Shown piece by piece: positions 17,631 to 27,700 of a stretch of 64,000 nucleotides of DNA. The DNA is from CAYJBH01 sp964370825 (lineage in GTDB: Bacteria; Bacillota; Clostridia; Oscillospirales; Ruminococcaceae). The DNA lies in assembly GCA_964370825.1 (NCBI GenBank), contig CAYJKY010000011.1:1-64000 (forward strand). The letters run 5' to 3'. Both the position numbers and the translations under genes were made by a program. Under the pieces are notes generated by a model. It was not told the origin of the DNA and ran no database searches. It worked only from the letters and a program-made list of their open reading frames with translations. How positions within the stretch are numbered: the first letter of the stretch is position 1; each line of letters begins with the position of its first letter.

Positions 17631-19535
17631 ATGGCAACCGTTTTGATGAAACATGTCTATGTCTATGGTCCGGATGTAGAGCTACCGCGAACCCTTGCCG
17701 AGTTCTGTCGCCTTGGATGTTTTCATCCCGACCGTGCGGCAGGGGGAAACGATGGTGTTATCAATAAAAGCCCCTACCGAAAACCGCTTGCAAAACTTTT
17801 GACTATCTTTGAGGATATAGGAGAGGAGCCCGAACTTGACGTATATGATGGGGGTTCTTTTAAGCTATCCGAGATTAATGAGCTTGTAAACGAGACATCC
17901 GACACCGTTACCGAAATTGCAATGCGTCGTAGCGAGCTGATAAACGAGATAGCCGAGTATGAGAGGGCAAAGATACAGCTTGGTCACATTATCAATATGG
18001 GCAGCAATTTTGATAGCATTTTTAAATGTAAATTTGTGAAGGTTAGGTTCGGTCGTCTACCCAAGGATAGTATTGTTAAGCTGGATTATTTTGAGGATCA
18101 GCCCTTTACATTCCAGCAGTATGATTTTGACGGGGAGTTTTATTGGGGGGTATATTTTACCGATACACCGCACGCACCGGTCGTGGATAACATTTTTAAA
18201 GACCTGTATTTCGAGCGTATTCGTGTTCCGGACTTTGCTCATGGCACGCCTAAGGATGCACTTGCAATATTTGAGATGTTTGAGCGGACACTGCAGGAGG
18301 AGCTCTTTGCCCTCCCCGAGATATTCGGACTTAAAAGTGAAACGGTGGTACAGCTTAAAAAAATGGCTCAATATCTCTCCTACAACGAGCGATTGTACAG
18401 TTTAACTACGCTTGCAACACAGTTGGATGCCTCCTTTTATCTTTCCGGATACATTCCGCAGGAAAGCTATGCCGATGCTGAGGAGGCGATTGAAGACATA
18501 GACGGCGTAACCATGATAAGCCAAAAATCCCACGAAAATGAGCTGCAACCACCGACAAAACTAAAAAACAACAGGTTTGCAAAACCCTTCGAGTTTTTTG
18601 TGGATATGTACGGACTGCCGAAGTCCGGCGGGATTGACCCAACCATGTTTGTTGCGATAACCTACACCATACTTTTTGGCATAATGTTTGCCGACCTCGG
18701 ACAGGGAGTTGTGCTTGCGCTTGCAGGATTTTTGATAAAAAAGAAGATGGGACACTCTCTCGGAAGCATTTTAATTCGATGCGGCTTTTCCTCCATGGTT
18801 TTCGGAACGATATTTGGTAGCGTGTTTGGATTTGAAACGCTGTTTGACCCTATCTACCAACAGTTCGGAATGAGTGGAAAACCTATTCATGTTCTTTCCT
18901 CCGACTGGGCGGTGACCATACTTATCGTATCGGTTGCTATAGGTGTAGCCATGACGGTACTGGTTATGTTAATTTCACTCCTTGCGGCATACAAGGAAAA
19001 GCGATTTAAGCAACGAATTTTTTCACCGAGCGGAATTGCAGGCATCGTGTTTTACGTGACCGCCGTGATTATGGCACTTAATTCCTTGGTGCTCGGCGGA
19101 GTAATACCCGGACTGATAACGATACCGATACTAGTCATTAGCCTTTTGGCGGTAATGTTCTGTGAGCCTTTGACCCATATAATAGAAGGGCACAGCATAT
19201 CCGATTTAAAGATGGGAGATGTCGTCACAGCGGCAATATTTGAAACATTTGAAACTCTGTTGTCCTATGTTTCTAATACCCTTTCCTACCTGCGTGTAGG
19301 TGGATTTGTTTTGGTTCATGCAGGAATGATGAGCGTTGTGTTTGCACTCGCAAACATGTCCGAGGTGGGCTTTATTCCGGTGGTAATTATAGGAAACATC
19401 TTTGTAATACTGATGGAGGGCTTAATAGCCGGTATTCAGGTTATGAGACTCGAATATTACGAAATGTTTAACCGTTTCTATCTTGCGGGCGGAGTACCGT
19501 TTAAACCGTTAACACTAAACAACGAACAGCAGTAA
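17631..19535 (+). CDS. V-type ATPase subunit I (membrane stator, NtpI)
   Basis: This 634-residue subunit has a cytoplasmic N-terminal half with coiled coils (to about residue 330). A membrane domain of seven or eight helices follows, beginning at FVAITYTILFGIMFADLGQG, the signature segment of the family. The helix containing LSYVSNTLSYLRVGGFVLVHAG carries the conserved arginine (in YLRV) that works with the K-ring glutamate to move ions. GAGG precedes the ATG at 17631. Confidence 0.92.
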   Translation: MATVLMKHVYVYGPDVELPRTLAEFCRLGCFHPDRAAGGNDGVINKSPYRKPLAKLLTIFEDIGEEPELDVYDGGSFKLSEINELVNETSDTVTEIAMRRSELINEIAEYERAKIQLGHIINMGSNFDSIFKCKFVKVRFGRLPKDSIVKLDYFEDQPFTFQQYDFDGEFYWGVYFTDTPHAPVVDNIFKDLYFERIRVPDFAHGTPKDALAIFEMFERTLQEELFALPEIFGLKSETVVQLKKMAQYLSYNERLYSLTTLATQLDASFYLSGYIPQESYADAEEAIEDIDGVTMISQKSHENELQPPTKLKNNRFAKPFEFFVDMYGLPKSGGIDPTMFVAITYTILFGIMFADLGQGVVLALAGFLIKKKMGHSLGSILIRCGFSSMVFGTIFGSVFGFETLFDPIYQQFGMSGKPIHVLSSDWAVTILIVSVAIGVAMTVLVMLISLLAAYKEKRFKQRIFSPSGIAGIVFYVTAVIMALNSLVLGGVIPGLITIPILVISLLAVMFCEPLTHIIEGHSISDLKMGDVVTAAIFETFETLLSYVSNTLSYLRVGGFVLVHAGMMSVVFALANMSEVGFIPVVIIGNIFVILMEGLIAGIQVMRLEYYEMFNRFYLAGGVPFKPLTLNNEQQ

Positions 19536-19555
19536 CAACAAGGAGACTCAGAATT

Positions 19556-19882
19556 ATGAAAAGCAAAAAGATTTTAAAGGTATTAATGCTTACAGCACTC
19601 AGCATTGCGGTTTTAACAGTGTCTGCGTTTGCCGAAACCGCCGCTACTGCCGAGGCCGCCGCCGCAGGAACAGCGGAAGGACTCGCCATGCTCGGTGCCG
19701 CACTCTCGACCGGACTTGCATGTATTGGTGCCGGAATATCGGTTGGTAATGCCTCCTCCGCCGCTATCGGCGCTCTCACCGAGGATCCCACCACCTTTGG
19801 TAAATCCCTAATATTTGTTGTTATGGGCGAAGGTATTGCTCTTTATGGTATGCTTATCTCCATACTTATACTGTTTTCATAA
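19556..19882 (+). CDS. V-type ATPase subunit K (ion-binding ring proteolipid)
   Basis: This 108-residue proteolipid starts with a signal-peptide-like segment (to about residue 23, ending SAFA) and an Ala-rich linker, then one helical hairpin. Helix 1 is glycine-rich (GAALSTGLACIGAGISVG). Helix 2 carries the ion-binding glutamate in MGEGIALYGML, aligned with the E-x-x-x-[LI]-YG pattern of V-type rings. Many V-type K subunits are about 160 residues with two fused hairpins, so this is the short form. AAGGAG lies upstream. Whether Na+ or H+ is carried is not decided by the sequence. Confidence 0.9.
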   Translation: MKSKKILKVLMLTALSIAVLTVSAFAETAATAEAAAAGTAEGLAMLGAALSTGLACIGAGISVGNASSAAIGALTEDPTTFGKSLIFVVMGEGIALYGMLISILILFS

Positions 19883-19902
19883 TCGTTAGATTACCATTTA
19901 TT

Positions 19903-20211
19903 ATGAAATATTTTCTTATCAGTGATAACGTTGACACCCTGACAGGTCTCAGGCTTGCAGGAGTTGAAGGCGTGGTAGTCCATAGCAGTGAGGAGGTGTC
20001 AAAGGCGTTGAACGATGCCTTTGCGCGTTCCGATATCGGGCTTATTATGATAACAGGTCTTCTGGTGGAACAAAACCGAGACCTTGTGTTCGATTATAAG
20101 CTTAACCGCAAAAGTCCGCTTATAGTGGAGATACCCGATCGTCACCACGGCAATGAGGCAGGTGAGGCGATAAAGCGGTATATTTATGAAGTTGTAGGTA
20201 TTAAGGTATAG
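19903..20211 (+). CDS. V-type ATPase subunit F (NtpG-like central stalk)
   Basis: A 102-residue subunit with the family's alternating alpha/beta pattern. It begins with MKYFLISDNVDTLTGLRLAG and contains GLIMITGLLVEQNRD and PLIVEIPDRHHG, all close to family consensus. It binds subunit D in the rotor. No strong Shine-Dalgarno is visible, and translational coupling to the K gene 20 nt upstream is likely. Confidence 0.88.
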   Translation: MKYFLISDNVDTLTGLRLAGVEGVVVHSSEEVSKALNDAFARSDIGLIMITGLLVEQNRDLVFDYKLNRKSPLIVEIPDRHHGNEAGEAIKRYIYEVVGIKV

Positions 20212-20213
20212 GT

Positions 20214-20810
20214 ATGCAAAATGTATATAATAGCGGTGCCGGTTCAAAGTTTGAGCAATCGGTTTTAGCAGCCGCAGAAAAAAATGCCAAGGAGATTATG
20301 CTCAAGGCACAAAAATACCGTAGCGATACCCTGAGGGGTATTAACATGGTGCAGGCCTCTGAGCTTAACCGCCGTTGTGAGGCAATTAAGGAAAAAAACG
20401 AGCATCGGCTCGCAAAGGAGGAGCAGGACATGCGCCGAGCGTTGCTGCTGAGTCGTGACGAGCTGACCGGCGAGATGTTTAAGCGTATTGAAGTACGTCT
20501 TATCGAGCAGTCCGAAACCAATGTTTTTCGTAAAAACATGTCAAGAAAGCTAACCGGACTAAACGACAAAATCTATAAGGCGGCAGATTTCGGACATGTT
20601 ACACAGCTACTTGTACGGGAGTCTGACAAGGACTTTTTTGCAAAAATTCTAAGCGACGATAATCCTCTTGAAATAGTTACATCTCCCGAGATTCGACTCG
20701 GAGGGTTTATTCTGAGGTTAGATCGCCTGTTGTTCGATTATACGCTGGACAGCTCGTTAGAGCGTGCCAAGGAAGATTTTTATTTAAACACTGATTTTGT
20801 GATAGAGTAA
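20214..20810 (+). CDS. V-type ATPase subunit E (peripheral stalk)
   Basis: A 198-residue protein with a long N-terminal helix rich in Lys, Glu and Arg (about 15-100, containing AAEKNAKEIMLKAQKYRSD) and a C-terminal globular part ending in a segment with IRLGGFILRLDR. This is the vATP-synt_E layout. It pairs with subunit H as stator. It starts 2 nt after the F stop. Confidence 0.85.
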   Translation: MQNVYNSGAGSKFEQSVLAAAEKNAKEIMLKAQKYRSDTLRGINMVQASELNRRCEAIKEKNEHRLAKEEQDMRRALLLSRDELTGEMFKRIEVRLIEQSETNVFRKNMSRKLTGLNDKIYKAADFGHVTQLLVRESDKDFFAKILSDDNPLEIVTSPEIRLGGFILRLDRLLFDYTLDSSLERAKEDFYLNTDFVIE

Positions 20811-20822
20811 GGTGGGGGTGCT

Positions 20823-22583
20823 ATGAAAGATACTGTTTATTCGGTAAACGGGCCGGTTGTAACCGTTCCGGGCAGTGATACCTTCAGCATGTTAGAGCGT
20901 GTTGAGGTTGGTAACGCCGGTCTGGTAGGCGAGGTTATCACCGTTACCGATAACCGCACCACCATTCAGGTATACGAGAGTACCGCCGGAATGAAGGTGG
21001 GAGAGCCGGTTGTCGGCACCAAGGCTCCGCTATCCGCCGAGCTGGGCCCCGGACTTATATCCAATATATTTGACGGAATACTCCGTCCACTACCACAGCT
21101 CGAAAAGCTTAGCGGTAGCTTTATCTCTACCGGTATTTCGGCAGTAAGCCTTGACAGGGAACGCCGCTTTGATGTTACCATGAAGATATCCGACGGAGAT
21201 TCGGTTAGGGGTGGAACAGTATTTGCCACCTGCCCCGAAACACCGGCAATAGTACACCGAAGCATGGTGCCTCCGGCTCTTAGCGGTACGGTGTCCGAGG
21301 TTGTTAAGGATGGTAGCTACACCGTTGATGATGTGCTGTGTGTACTCACCGACGCCGATGGTGTAAAACATGACCTGACGCTAAAGCAGTACTGGCCGAT
21401 AAGAAGACCTCGTCCGACCGAAAAGAGGGAGAATATTTCAAGACCTCTCATAACCGGTCAAAGGGTTGTGGATTCGCTTTTCCCGATAGCAAAGGGCGGA
21501 ACTGCGGCAATCCCCGGTGGATTCGGCACCGGTAAAACAATGACACAGCATCAGCTTGCAAAGTGGTGTGATGCCGATATTATTGTATATATCGGTTGTG
21601 GCGAGAGGGGCAACGAGATGACCCAGGTTTTGGAGGAGTTCAGCGAACTGATCGACCCAAAAACAGGACGACCGATGACCGATAGAACAATACTTATTGC
21701 TAACACCTCCAACATGCCGGTTGCGGCACGTGAGGCATCGATATACACAGGTGTTACGCTGGCGGAATACTACCGTGACATGGGCTATGATGTTGCCATG
21801 ATGGCAGACTCCACCAGCCGTTGGGCAGAGGCTCTACGTGAGATTTCCGGTCGCCTTGAGGAGATGCCGGCGGAGGAAGGATATCCCGCCTACCTACCCT
21901 CGCGACTTGCCGAGTTTTATGAGAGGGCAGGCTGTTGTAAAACCCTCGGTGGTGACAACGGAAGTATCACCATTATCGGTGCTGTATCGCCTCAGGGTAA
22001 CGACTTTTCGGAGCCGGTAACACAAAACACCAAACGTTTTGTACGTTGTTTCCTTGCACTTGATAAATCCCTTGCATACGCAAGGCACTATCCGGCTATA
22101 AACTGGAACGACTCCTATAGCGAGTATTATGTCGATCTTAACAGCTATTACATTAACGAGATTGGTGAGGATTTTACCGAACTGCGTACTCGAATGGTGG
22201 CACTTCTCGGCGAGGAGAGCAAGCTTATGGAGATAGTGAAGTTGGTGGGTAGCGATGTTCTGCCGGACAGCCAAAAGGTCACGCTTGAGGTCTCCTCTGC
22301 TATCCGTACCGGCTTTTTACAGCAGAATGCATACCACAAGGATGATACATATGTACCGCTCGTAAAACAGCGCAGAATGATGCAGGTAATTATACATCTC
22401 TATGACTGCGCCTGTGAGCTGGTGGAGGAAAATATACCCTTCAGCGAGCTCAGAGACAGTGGAATTTTTGATAAAATCAATCGCATAAAGTACGATGTGC
22501 CTAACGACAACATAGAACTTCTCGACGGCTACATAGACGAAATAGACGAGATAGTTGTGAGACTTAAAACGTCGGTAAGATAA
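20823..22583 (+). CDS. V-type ATPase catalytic subunit A
   Basis: This 586-residue catalytic subunit carries the Walker A motif GGFGTGKT near residue 235 and the segments GCGERGNEM and MADSTSRWAEALREISGRL, all hallmarks of the A subunit. The N-terminal barrel, the non-homologous insert (about 110-185) and the C-terminal helical domain are complete. GGTGGGG precedes the ATG by a few bases. Confidence 0.96.
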   Translation: MKDTVYSVNGPVVTVPGSDTFSMLERVEVGNAGLVGEVITVTDNRTTIQVYESTAGMKVGEPVVGTKAPLSAELGPGLISNIFDGILRPLPQLEKLSGSFISTGISAVSLDRERRFDVTMKISDGDSVRGGTVFATCPETPAIVHRSMVPPALSGTVSEVVKDGSYTVDDVLCVLTDADGVKHDLTLKQYWPIRRPRPTEKRENISRPLITGQRVVDSLFPIAKGGTAAIPGGFGTGKTMTQHQLAKWCDADIIVYIGCGERGNEMTQVLEEFSELIDPKTGRPMTDRTILIANTSNMPVAAREASIYTGVTLAEYYRDMGYDVAMMADSTSRWAEALREISGRLEEMPAEEGYPAYLPSRLAEFYERAGCCKTLGGDNGSITIIGAVSPQGNDFSEPVTQNTKRFVRCFLALDKSLAYARHYPAINWNDSYSEYYVDLNSYYINEIGEDFTELRTRMVALLGEESKLMEIVKLVGSDVLPDSQKVTLEVSSAIRTGFLQQNAYHKDDTYVPLVKQRRMMQVIIHLYDCACELVEENIPFSELRDSGIFDKINRIKYDVPNDNIELLDGYIDEIDEIVVRLKTSVR

Positions 22584-22662
22584 AAAGAATTTCTGCCGAT
22601 AAGATGTGTTGAAGCTTAGTAAAAGGACTATAAATATCGATTAGCGAAAGGAAGGGTATATT

Positions 22663-24039
22663 TTGATTGAATATGTCGGCCTAAATGAACTTTCGGGCCC
22701 GATAGTGGTGCTGGACGGTGTCAGCGGTGCATCCTTTGAGGAACTGGTGGAAATTCGCACCGGTAGGGATGAGGTTCGGCTTGGGCGTGTTGTGGCATTA
22801 GAGGGTGAACGTGCCGTGGTTCAGGTGTTTTCCGGAACATCCGGCATGGGACTTAGCGGTTCACGAACAAGATTTACCGGGCATCCGCTCGAAATTCAAC
22901 TCTCGCCCGAGATGGTGGGAAGAATATTCAGCGGTGCCGGTAAACCTATAGATGGCCTCGGACCAATATTCGGCGGAACTCCTGCCGACATAAATGGCAG
23001 CCCTATAAACCCTGTTAGCCGTGCCTACCCCTCCAACACCATAACCACCGGTGTTACCGGAATAGACACGCTGATGACTCTTATACGTGGGCAGAAACTT
23101 CCGATATTTTCCGGAAGCGGAATGAAACATAATGATCTCGCGGCACAGGTTGTGCGACAGGCAAGAATTGAGGGACAGGGTAAAGGCGATTTTGCAGTTG
23201 TTTTCTGTGCAATGGGTGTTACAAACGACATTGCAGAGTTTTTCCGCCGTAGCTTTGAGGAGTCTGGTGCGCTTTCACGCGTGACCATGTTTATTAACCT
23301 CTCGAGCGACCCGATAATCGAACGTATACTCACGCCACGCTGTGCACTCACGGCGGCAGAGTACATGGCATTCGAGCTTGGTATGCATATCCTTGTTGTC
23401 CTTACCGACGTCACCAGCTATTGCGAGGCTCTTCGTGAGTTTAGTAGCAGTAAGGGTGAAATTCCGGGACGTAAGGGATACCCAGGATATCTATACTCCG
23501 ACCTCGCCTCACTGTACGAAAGAGCGGGATGTATAAAGGGCAGTGAGGGAAGTGTTACCCAGCTACCGATTTTGACCATGCCTAACGACGATATTACCCA
23601 CCCGATACCCGACCTTACCGGCTACATCACCGAGGGACAGATTGTTCTGGATAGATACCTTGACCAGACCGGAATATATCCTCCACTCTCGGTACTGCCA
23701 TCGCTGTCACGACTGATGAAGGACGGCATCGGCGAAGGTTTTACACGTGAGGATCATCCCGAGCTTGCAAACCAGCTGTTCGCCTGTTATGCTAAGGTTG
23801 CTGATGCAAGGGGGCTTGCTTCGGTTATCGGTGAGGAGGAATTATCTCCGATAGACAAGAGTTATCTCGACTTCGGTCGTAGGTTTGAAAAGGAATTTTT
23901 GGGACAGGACAGCTATGAAAACCGTAGCATAGTAGAAAGTCTTGAGGTCGGCTGGGATCTTTTATCCATACTCCCGAGAGAGGAGCTGACAAGAATCAGC
24001 GGAAATACATTGGATAAACACCACAGATATAACGGCTAA
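22663..24039 (+). CDS. V-type ATPase regulatory subunit B
   Basis: This 458-residue non-catalytic nucleotide-binding subunit contains KLPIFSGSGMKHNDLAAQV in place of a true P-loop, plus segments EFSSSKGEIPGRKGYPGYL and GSVTQLPILTMPNDDITHP. The start is a TTG at 22663 behind GAAAGGAAGGG (22645-22655); no in-frame ATG lies nearby. A TTG start on a core subunit may lower its translation relative to A, though the two are needed 1:1. An 80-nt gap without an obvious promoter separates it from A. Confidence 0.95.
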   Translation: MIEYVGLNELSGPIVVLDGVSGASFEELVEIRTGRDEVRLGRVVALEGERAVVQVFSGTSGMGLSGSRTRFTGHPLEIQLSPEMVGRIFSGAGKPIDGLGPIFGGTPADINGSPINPVSRAYPSNTITTGVTGIDTLMTLIRGQKLPIFSGSGMKHNDLAAQVVRQARIEGQGKGDFAVVFCAMGVTNDIAEFFRRSFEESGALSRVTMFINLSSDPIIERILTPRCALTAAEYMAFELGMHILVVLTDVTSYCEALREFSSSKGEIPGRKGYPGYLYSDLASLYERAGCIKGSEGSVTQLPILTMPNDDITHPIPDLTGYITEGQIVLDRYLDQTGIYPPLSVLPSLSRLMKDGIGEGFTREDHPELANQLFACYAKVADARGLASVIGEEELSPIDKSYLDFGRRFEKEFLGQDSYENRSIVESLEVGWDLLSILPREELTRISGNTLDKHHRYNG

Positions 24040-24074
24040 AGGCAAATAGTGAAGGACTGAAAGGAGGTTAGGTC

Positions 24075-24686
24075 ATGGCGCAGGACATTTTCCCCACTAA
24101 GGGAAATTTGATTATGCTAAAAAAGAATCTTTCCCTTGCAAAGCTCGGCTTTGACCTACTTGATCGTAAACGAAATGTATTGATGCGTGAGATGATGAAG
24201 CGTATCGAGGAGGTTGCGATAATCGAGGCGGACATAAGCACCACCTTTGTCGAGGCATATGCCGCACTGCAACGTGCAAATGTTATGCACGGAATAGATG
24301 GATTAACGCTTGACTATGTTCCGATAGACGATGGGTTTCGGCAAAGCAGTCATGGTATAATGGGGGTGGATCTTCCCACCACCTATAACGAGCCGGAACC
24401 ACTTATCCCCTATTATGGGTTCCATGGCACAAGCCAGGAGCTGGACAATGCTTTTTGTAGCTTTAACCGTGTTAAAGAGTTGTCGGCGAAGCTCGCCGGA
24501 ATAGACAACAGCGTTTACCGCCTTGCAGTTGCAATAAGAAAGACAAAACGCCGAGCTAACATGCTCGACAATGTTATGATACCGAAGTTCGACAGTAATA
24601 TACGCTTTATCCAAGGCGTGCTGGAAGAACGTGAAAGGGAGGAGTTTTCTCGTTTAAAGGTTATTAAACGAAAAAAAAGCAGTTAA
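24075..24686 (+). CDS. V-type ATPase subunit D (rotor shaft)
   Basis: This 203-residue protein has two long helices at the termini typical of the rotor shaft. The segment FPTKGNLIMLKKNLSLAKLG is a family signature, and the C-terminal helix contains IRKTKRRANMLDNVMIPKF. AAAGGAGG stands 8-9 nt before the ATG. It is the last ATPase gene; smc follows after 32 nt without a visible terminator. Confidence 0.92.
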   Translation: MAQDIFPTKGNLIMLKKNLSLAKLGFDLLDRKRNVLMREMMKRIEEVAIIEADISTTFVEAYAALQRANVMHGIDGLTLDYVPIDDGFRQSSHGIMGVDLPTTYNEPEPLIPYYGFHGTSQELDNAFCSFNRVKELSAKLAGIDNSVYRLAVAIRKTKRRANMLDNVMIPKFDSNIRFIQGVLEEREREEFSRLKVIKRKKSS

Positions 24687-24718
24687 GCGTTTGGATTGAC
24701 GCTAAAATATGAGGTGAA

Positions 24719-27700
24719 ATGGTACTTAACAAAATAGAGATACAGGGCTTTAAATCTTTTCCGGACAGGATAAAGGTTAGTTTTGGGTCGGGTATCACCG
24801 CCGTGGTAGGACCTAACGGTAGCGGTAAGAGTAACATTTCGGATGCGGTGCGATGGGTGATGGGTGAAACCAGTGCAAAGCAACTTCGTGGCGGCAGTAA
24901 GATGGAGGCCGTCATATTTGATGGAGCAAAAAACCGAGGTGCAATGGGATATGCCTCGGTCAGTCTTACGTTGGATAATTCCGAGGGAAGACTTGATATA
25001 GATGCACCGGAGATTACGATAGGTCGAAAGGTGTATCGCAGTGGTAATAGTGAGTACACCATTAACGGCAAGCAGGTTCGCCTTAAGGACATCTACGAAC
25101 TGCTTCTCGACACAGGGCTCGGACGTGACGGTTATTCCATGATAGGACAGGGTCGAATTGCCGAGATAGTTTCGGCGCGCTCGGGCGAGAGACGTGAAAT
25201 TTTCGAAGAGGCAAGCGGAATTGCAAAATACCGCTATCGCCGTAACGAGGCTGAAAAAAAACTTGCCGCAACCGCCGAAAACATGATAAGACTTACCGAC
25301 ATATTCAGCGAGTTAGAGGCAAGGGTAGGTCCGCTTGCAAGGGAATCTGAAAAGGCAAAGCGGTTTTTGGTGCTTGCCGATGAGAGAAAGCGTTGCGAGA
25401 TAACGCTTTATTTAGATATTCTTGAAAAAACCAAGGTTCTTCTTCGTGAGGCTGCAAACAAGCGAGAGATAGTGTCGGCAGACTACGATGAAAATCGGTC
25501 GACCATAGACAGGATAGAGAAAAAGATAGAACAGCTTCGCAGGCAGGCGGGTGACGCATTAATAGAAATTGAACAAAAAAATGCCGAGATAAGGCTTGCG
25601 GACGAACAGTCTGCCTCCCATGCAAACAGGATAGCTGTTTTAAAAAATGACAACGTGCATATTGCAGGCAGGGCAGAAGCTTTGCAGGCGGAGCTGTCGG
25701 GGCTATCCACACAGGGTGAGAGTGAAAAACAACAGATAGAGGAACAAAAACAGCTTTTAGAAAAACTTACAGAGGAATTTTCCGTTGCAGAAACGGCGGT
25801 TGCCTCCCTAGTTGCCGAGATTGACGAGCTTGCAAGGCAGGCTGCCGAAACCGGAAGGGAGCGAGACTCGGCAGAATACAGACAGGCGAGTTTATCCTCG
25901 GTTCTTGCCGATCTTAGGATTACCGAGGCGACAATATCTGCCGACATTGAGAGTGTCAGTATGGCACAGACTGAAGCGGAACAGGCGGTAGAGGAGTCTG
26001 AACAGCGACTCGAGGCGGCAAAGGCGGAATGTAAAAAATACCGCCGCCGTCGTGAAGACATAGCTGAGACGATATCACGTCACACAAATATAAACGAGGG
26101 GTTACGGCTTAAGTTAGAGGCAAAACGCAGACAGACCGAGTCTGCAAAGGCACAGCAGGAGGAGTTTGCCCACAATCTTCGTAAGATGACCGACCGACTT
26201 CACCTCTTAGAGGATCTCCAAAACAACAACGATGGCTATTTTAACAGCGTCAAGGCGGTACTGACTGCAGGTCAAAACGGACGACTCGGTGGAATACTCG
26301 GTGCAGTATCCTCCCTTATTTCGGTAAAAAAAGGCTATGAAGTTGCGATAGAAACCGCTCTTGGTAATGCCGCTCAGAATATCATTGTAGAGAACGAGCG
26401 GAGCGCCAAGTCGGCAATATCGATGCTAAAAGAGGATAGGTTGGGAAGGGCGACCTTTCTACCTCTCGATACCGTGAGACCCTCCGGCGAGATAAGGGAT
26501 AGAATCCCCGACGGTGCAATAACCGCTGAAAGCTTGATAACCGCCGATAAAAAATACGACAAGGTGGTGTCAAACCTGCTTGGTAGAATTTTGGTTGCCG
26601 AGGATATAAATACTGCAAGTAATTATGCAAAACAGCTATCCTACCGCTACCGAATAGTCACCACAGACGGTCAGGTTATAAATGCCGGTGGTTCATTTAC
26701 CGGTGGTTCGCTTGCCAAGGGAAGCGGTGCGTTTAGCCGTAAAACCGAGATAGAAACGCTTAAAAATGAACTGAAAAAACAATCCTTAAAAAAAGAGGAG
26801 CTTGCCGAGGTGCATCAAAATCACCTTCGCGAGCTTGCCGCAGTTGAGGCTGACATGACGGCGGCAGATGCCGAGCGACGTTCTGCCGACGAGGATTTAA
26901 TCAGACTTTCCACCGAGGAGCAGTCGGCAATACAGCTGAGGGAGCTTGCGCAGAGCAGCGTTGATACTGCACTCACAAGACAGGAAGCTGTGTCGGACAG
27001 GCTGGTTGAGCTTAACGATCGAAAGGCTCAAACCGCCGATGAGATGATTAAACTCAAAGGGGAGCTTGAACAGCTAATAGAGCAGATAAAGTTGCATTCC
27101 GATGAACAGCACAGCGATAACATTCAGCAAAAACAACAGGAGCTTTCTCAGGGCAGATTGACCGCACTTGCACTGCAAAAAGACGTAGAGCAGGCAAGGA
27201 GTAGCTACGAGTCGCTATGCTCAAGAGCAGGACAGGCGGCAGAGGAGCTGATGCGCCGAGAGGAACAGCTCAAGGAGCTTGAAAAAACGATAGAGAGCAA
27301 CAGAATTGAGTGTGAACAGGCGATAGCTGCTCGTGAAAAAAGCATTGCCCACGCAAAAGAGCTGAGTGAAGACATAGAGAAAATACGAAAAAACAGGCTG
27401 ACCGGCGAGGGGGAGATAACAAGACTTTCCGGCGAGGTTAAGCAGTACTACTCAAGGCAGGAGGATTTAACAAGGGAGCGTACCACCCTTATCGAAAAGG
27501 AGCACTCTCACCAGAGCGAATATGACTCAACAATTACAAAACTGTGGGAGGATTATGAGCTCGGAATTACCGATGCCGCCGAGTTTGTTATAGAGTATGA
27601 AAGCCTTACCGCACTTAAAAAGAGGGTTTCCGAGCTTCGTTCCGAGATAAGAGGTCTCGGTAATGTCAACGTTGCGGCTATCGAGGAATATGGTGAGGTT

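Noticed and set aside
25483..26061. 192-residue minus-strand frame
   Set aside because: Ser/Ala/Cys-rich shadow antisense to the smc coiled coil; composition follows from the codons of the opposite strand.
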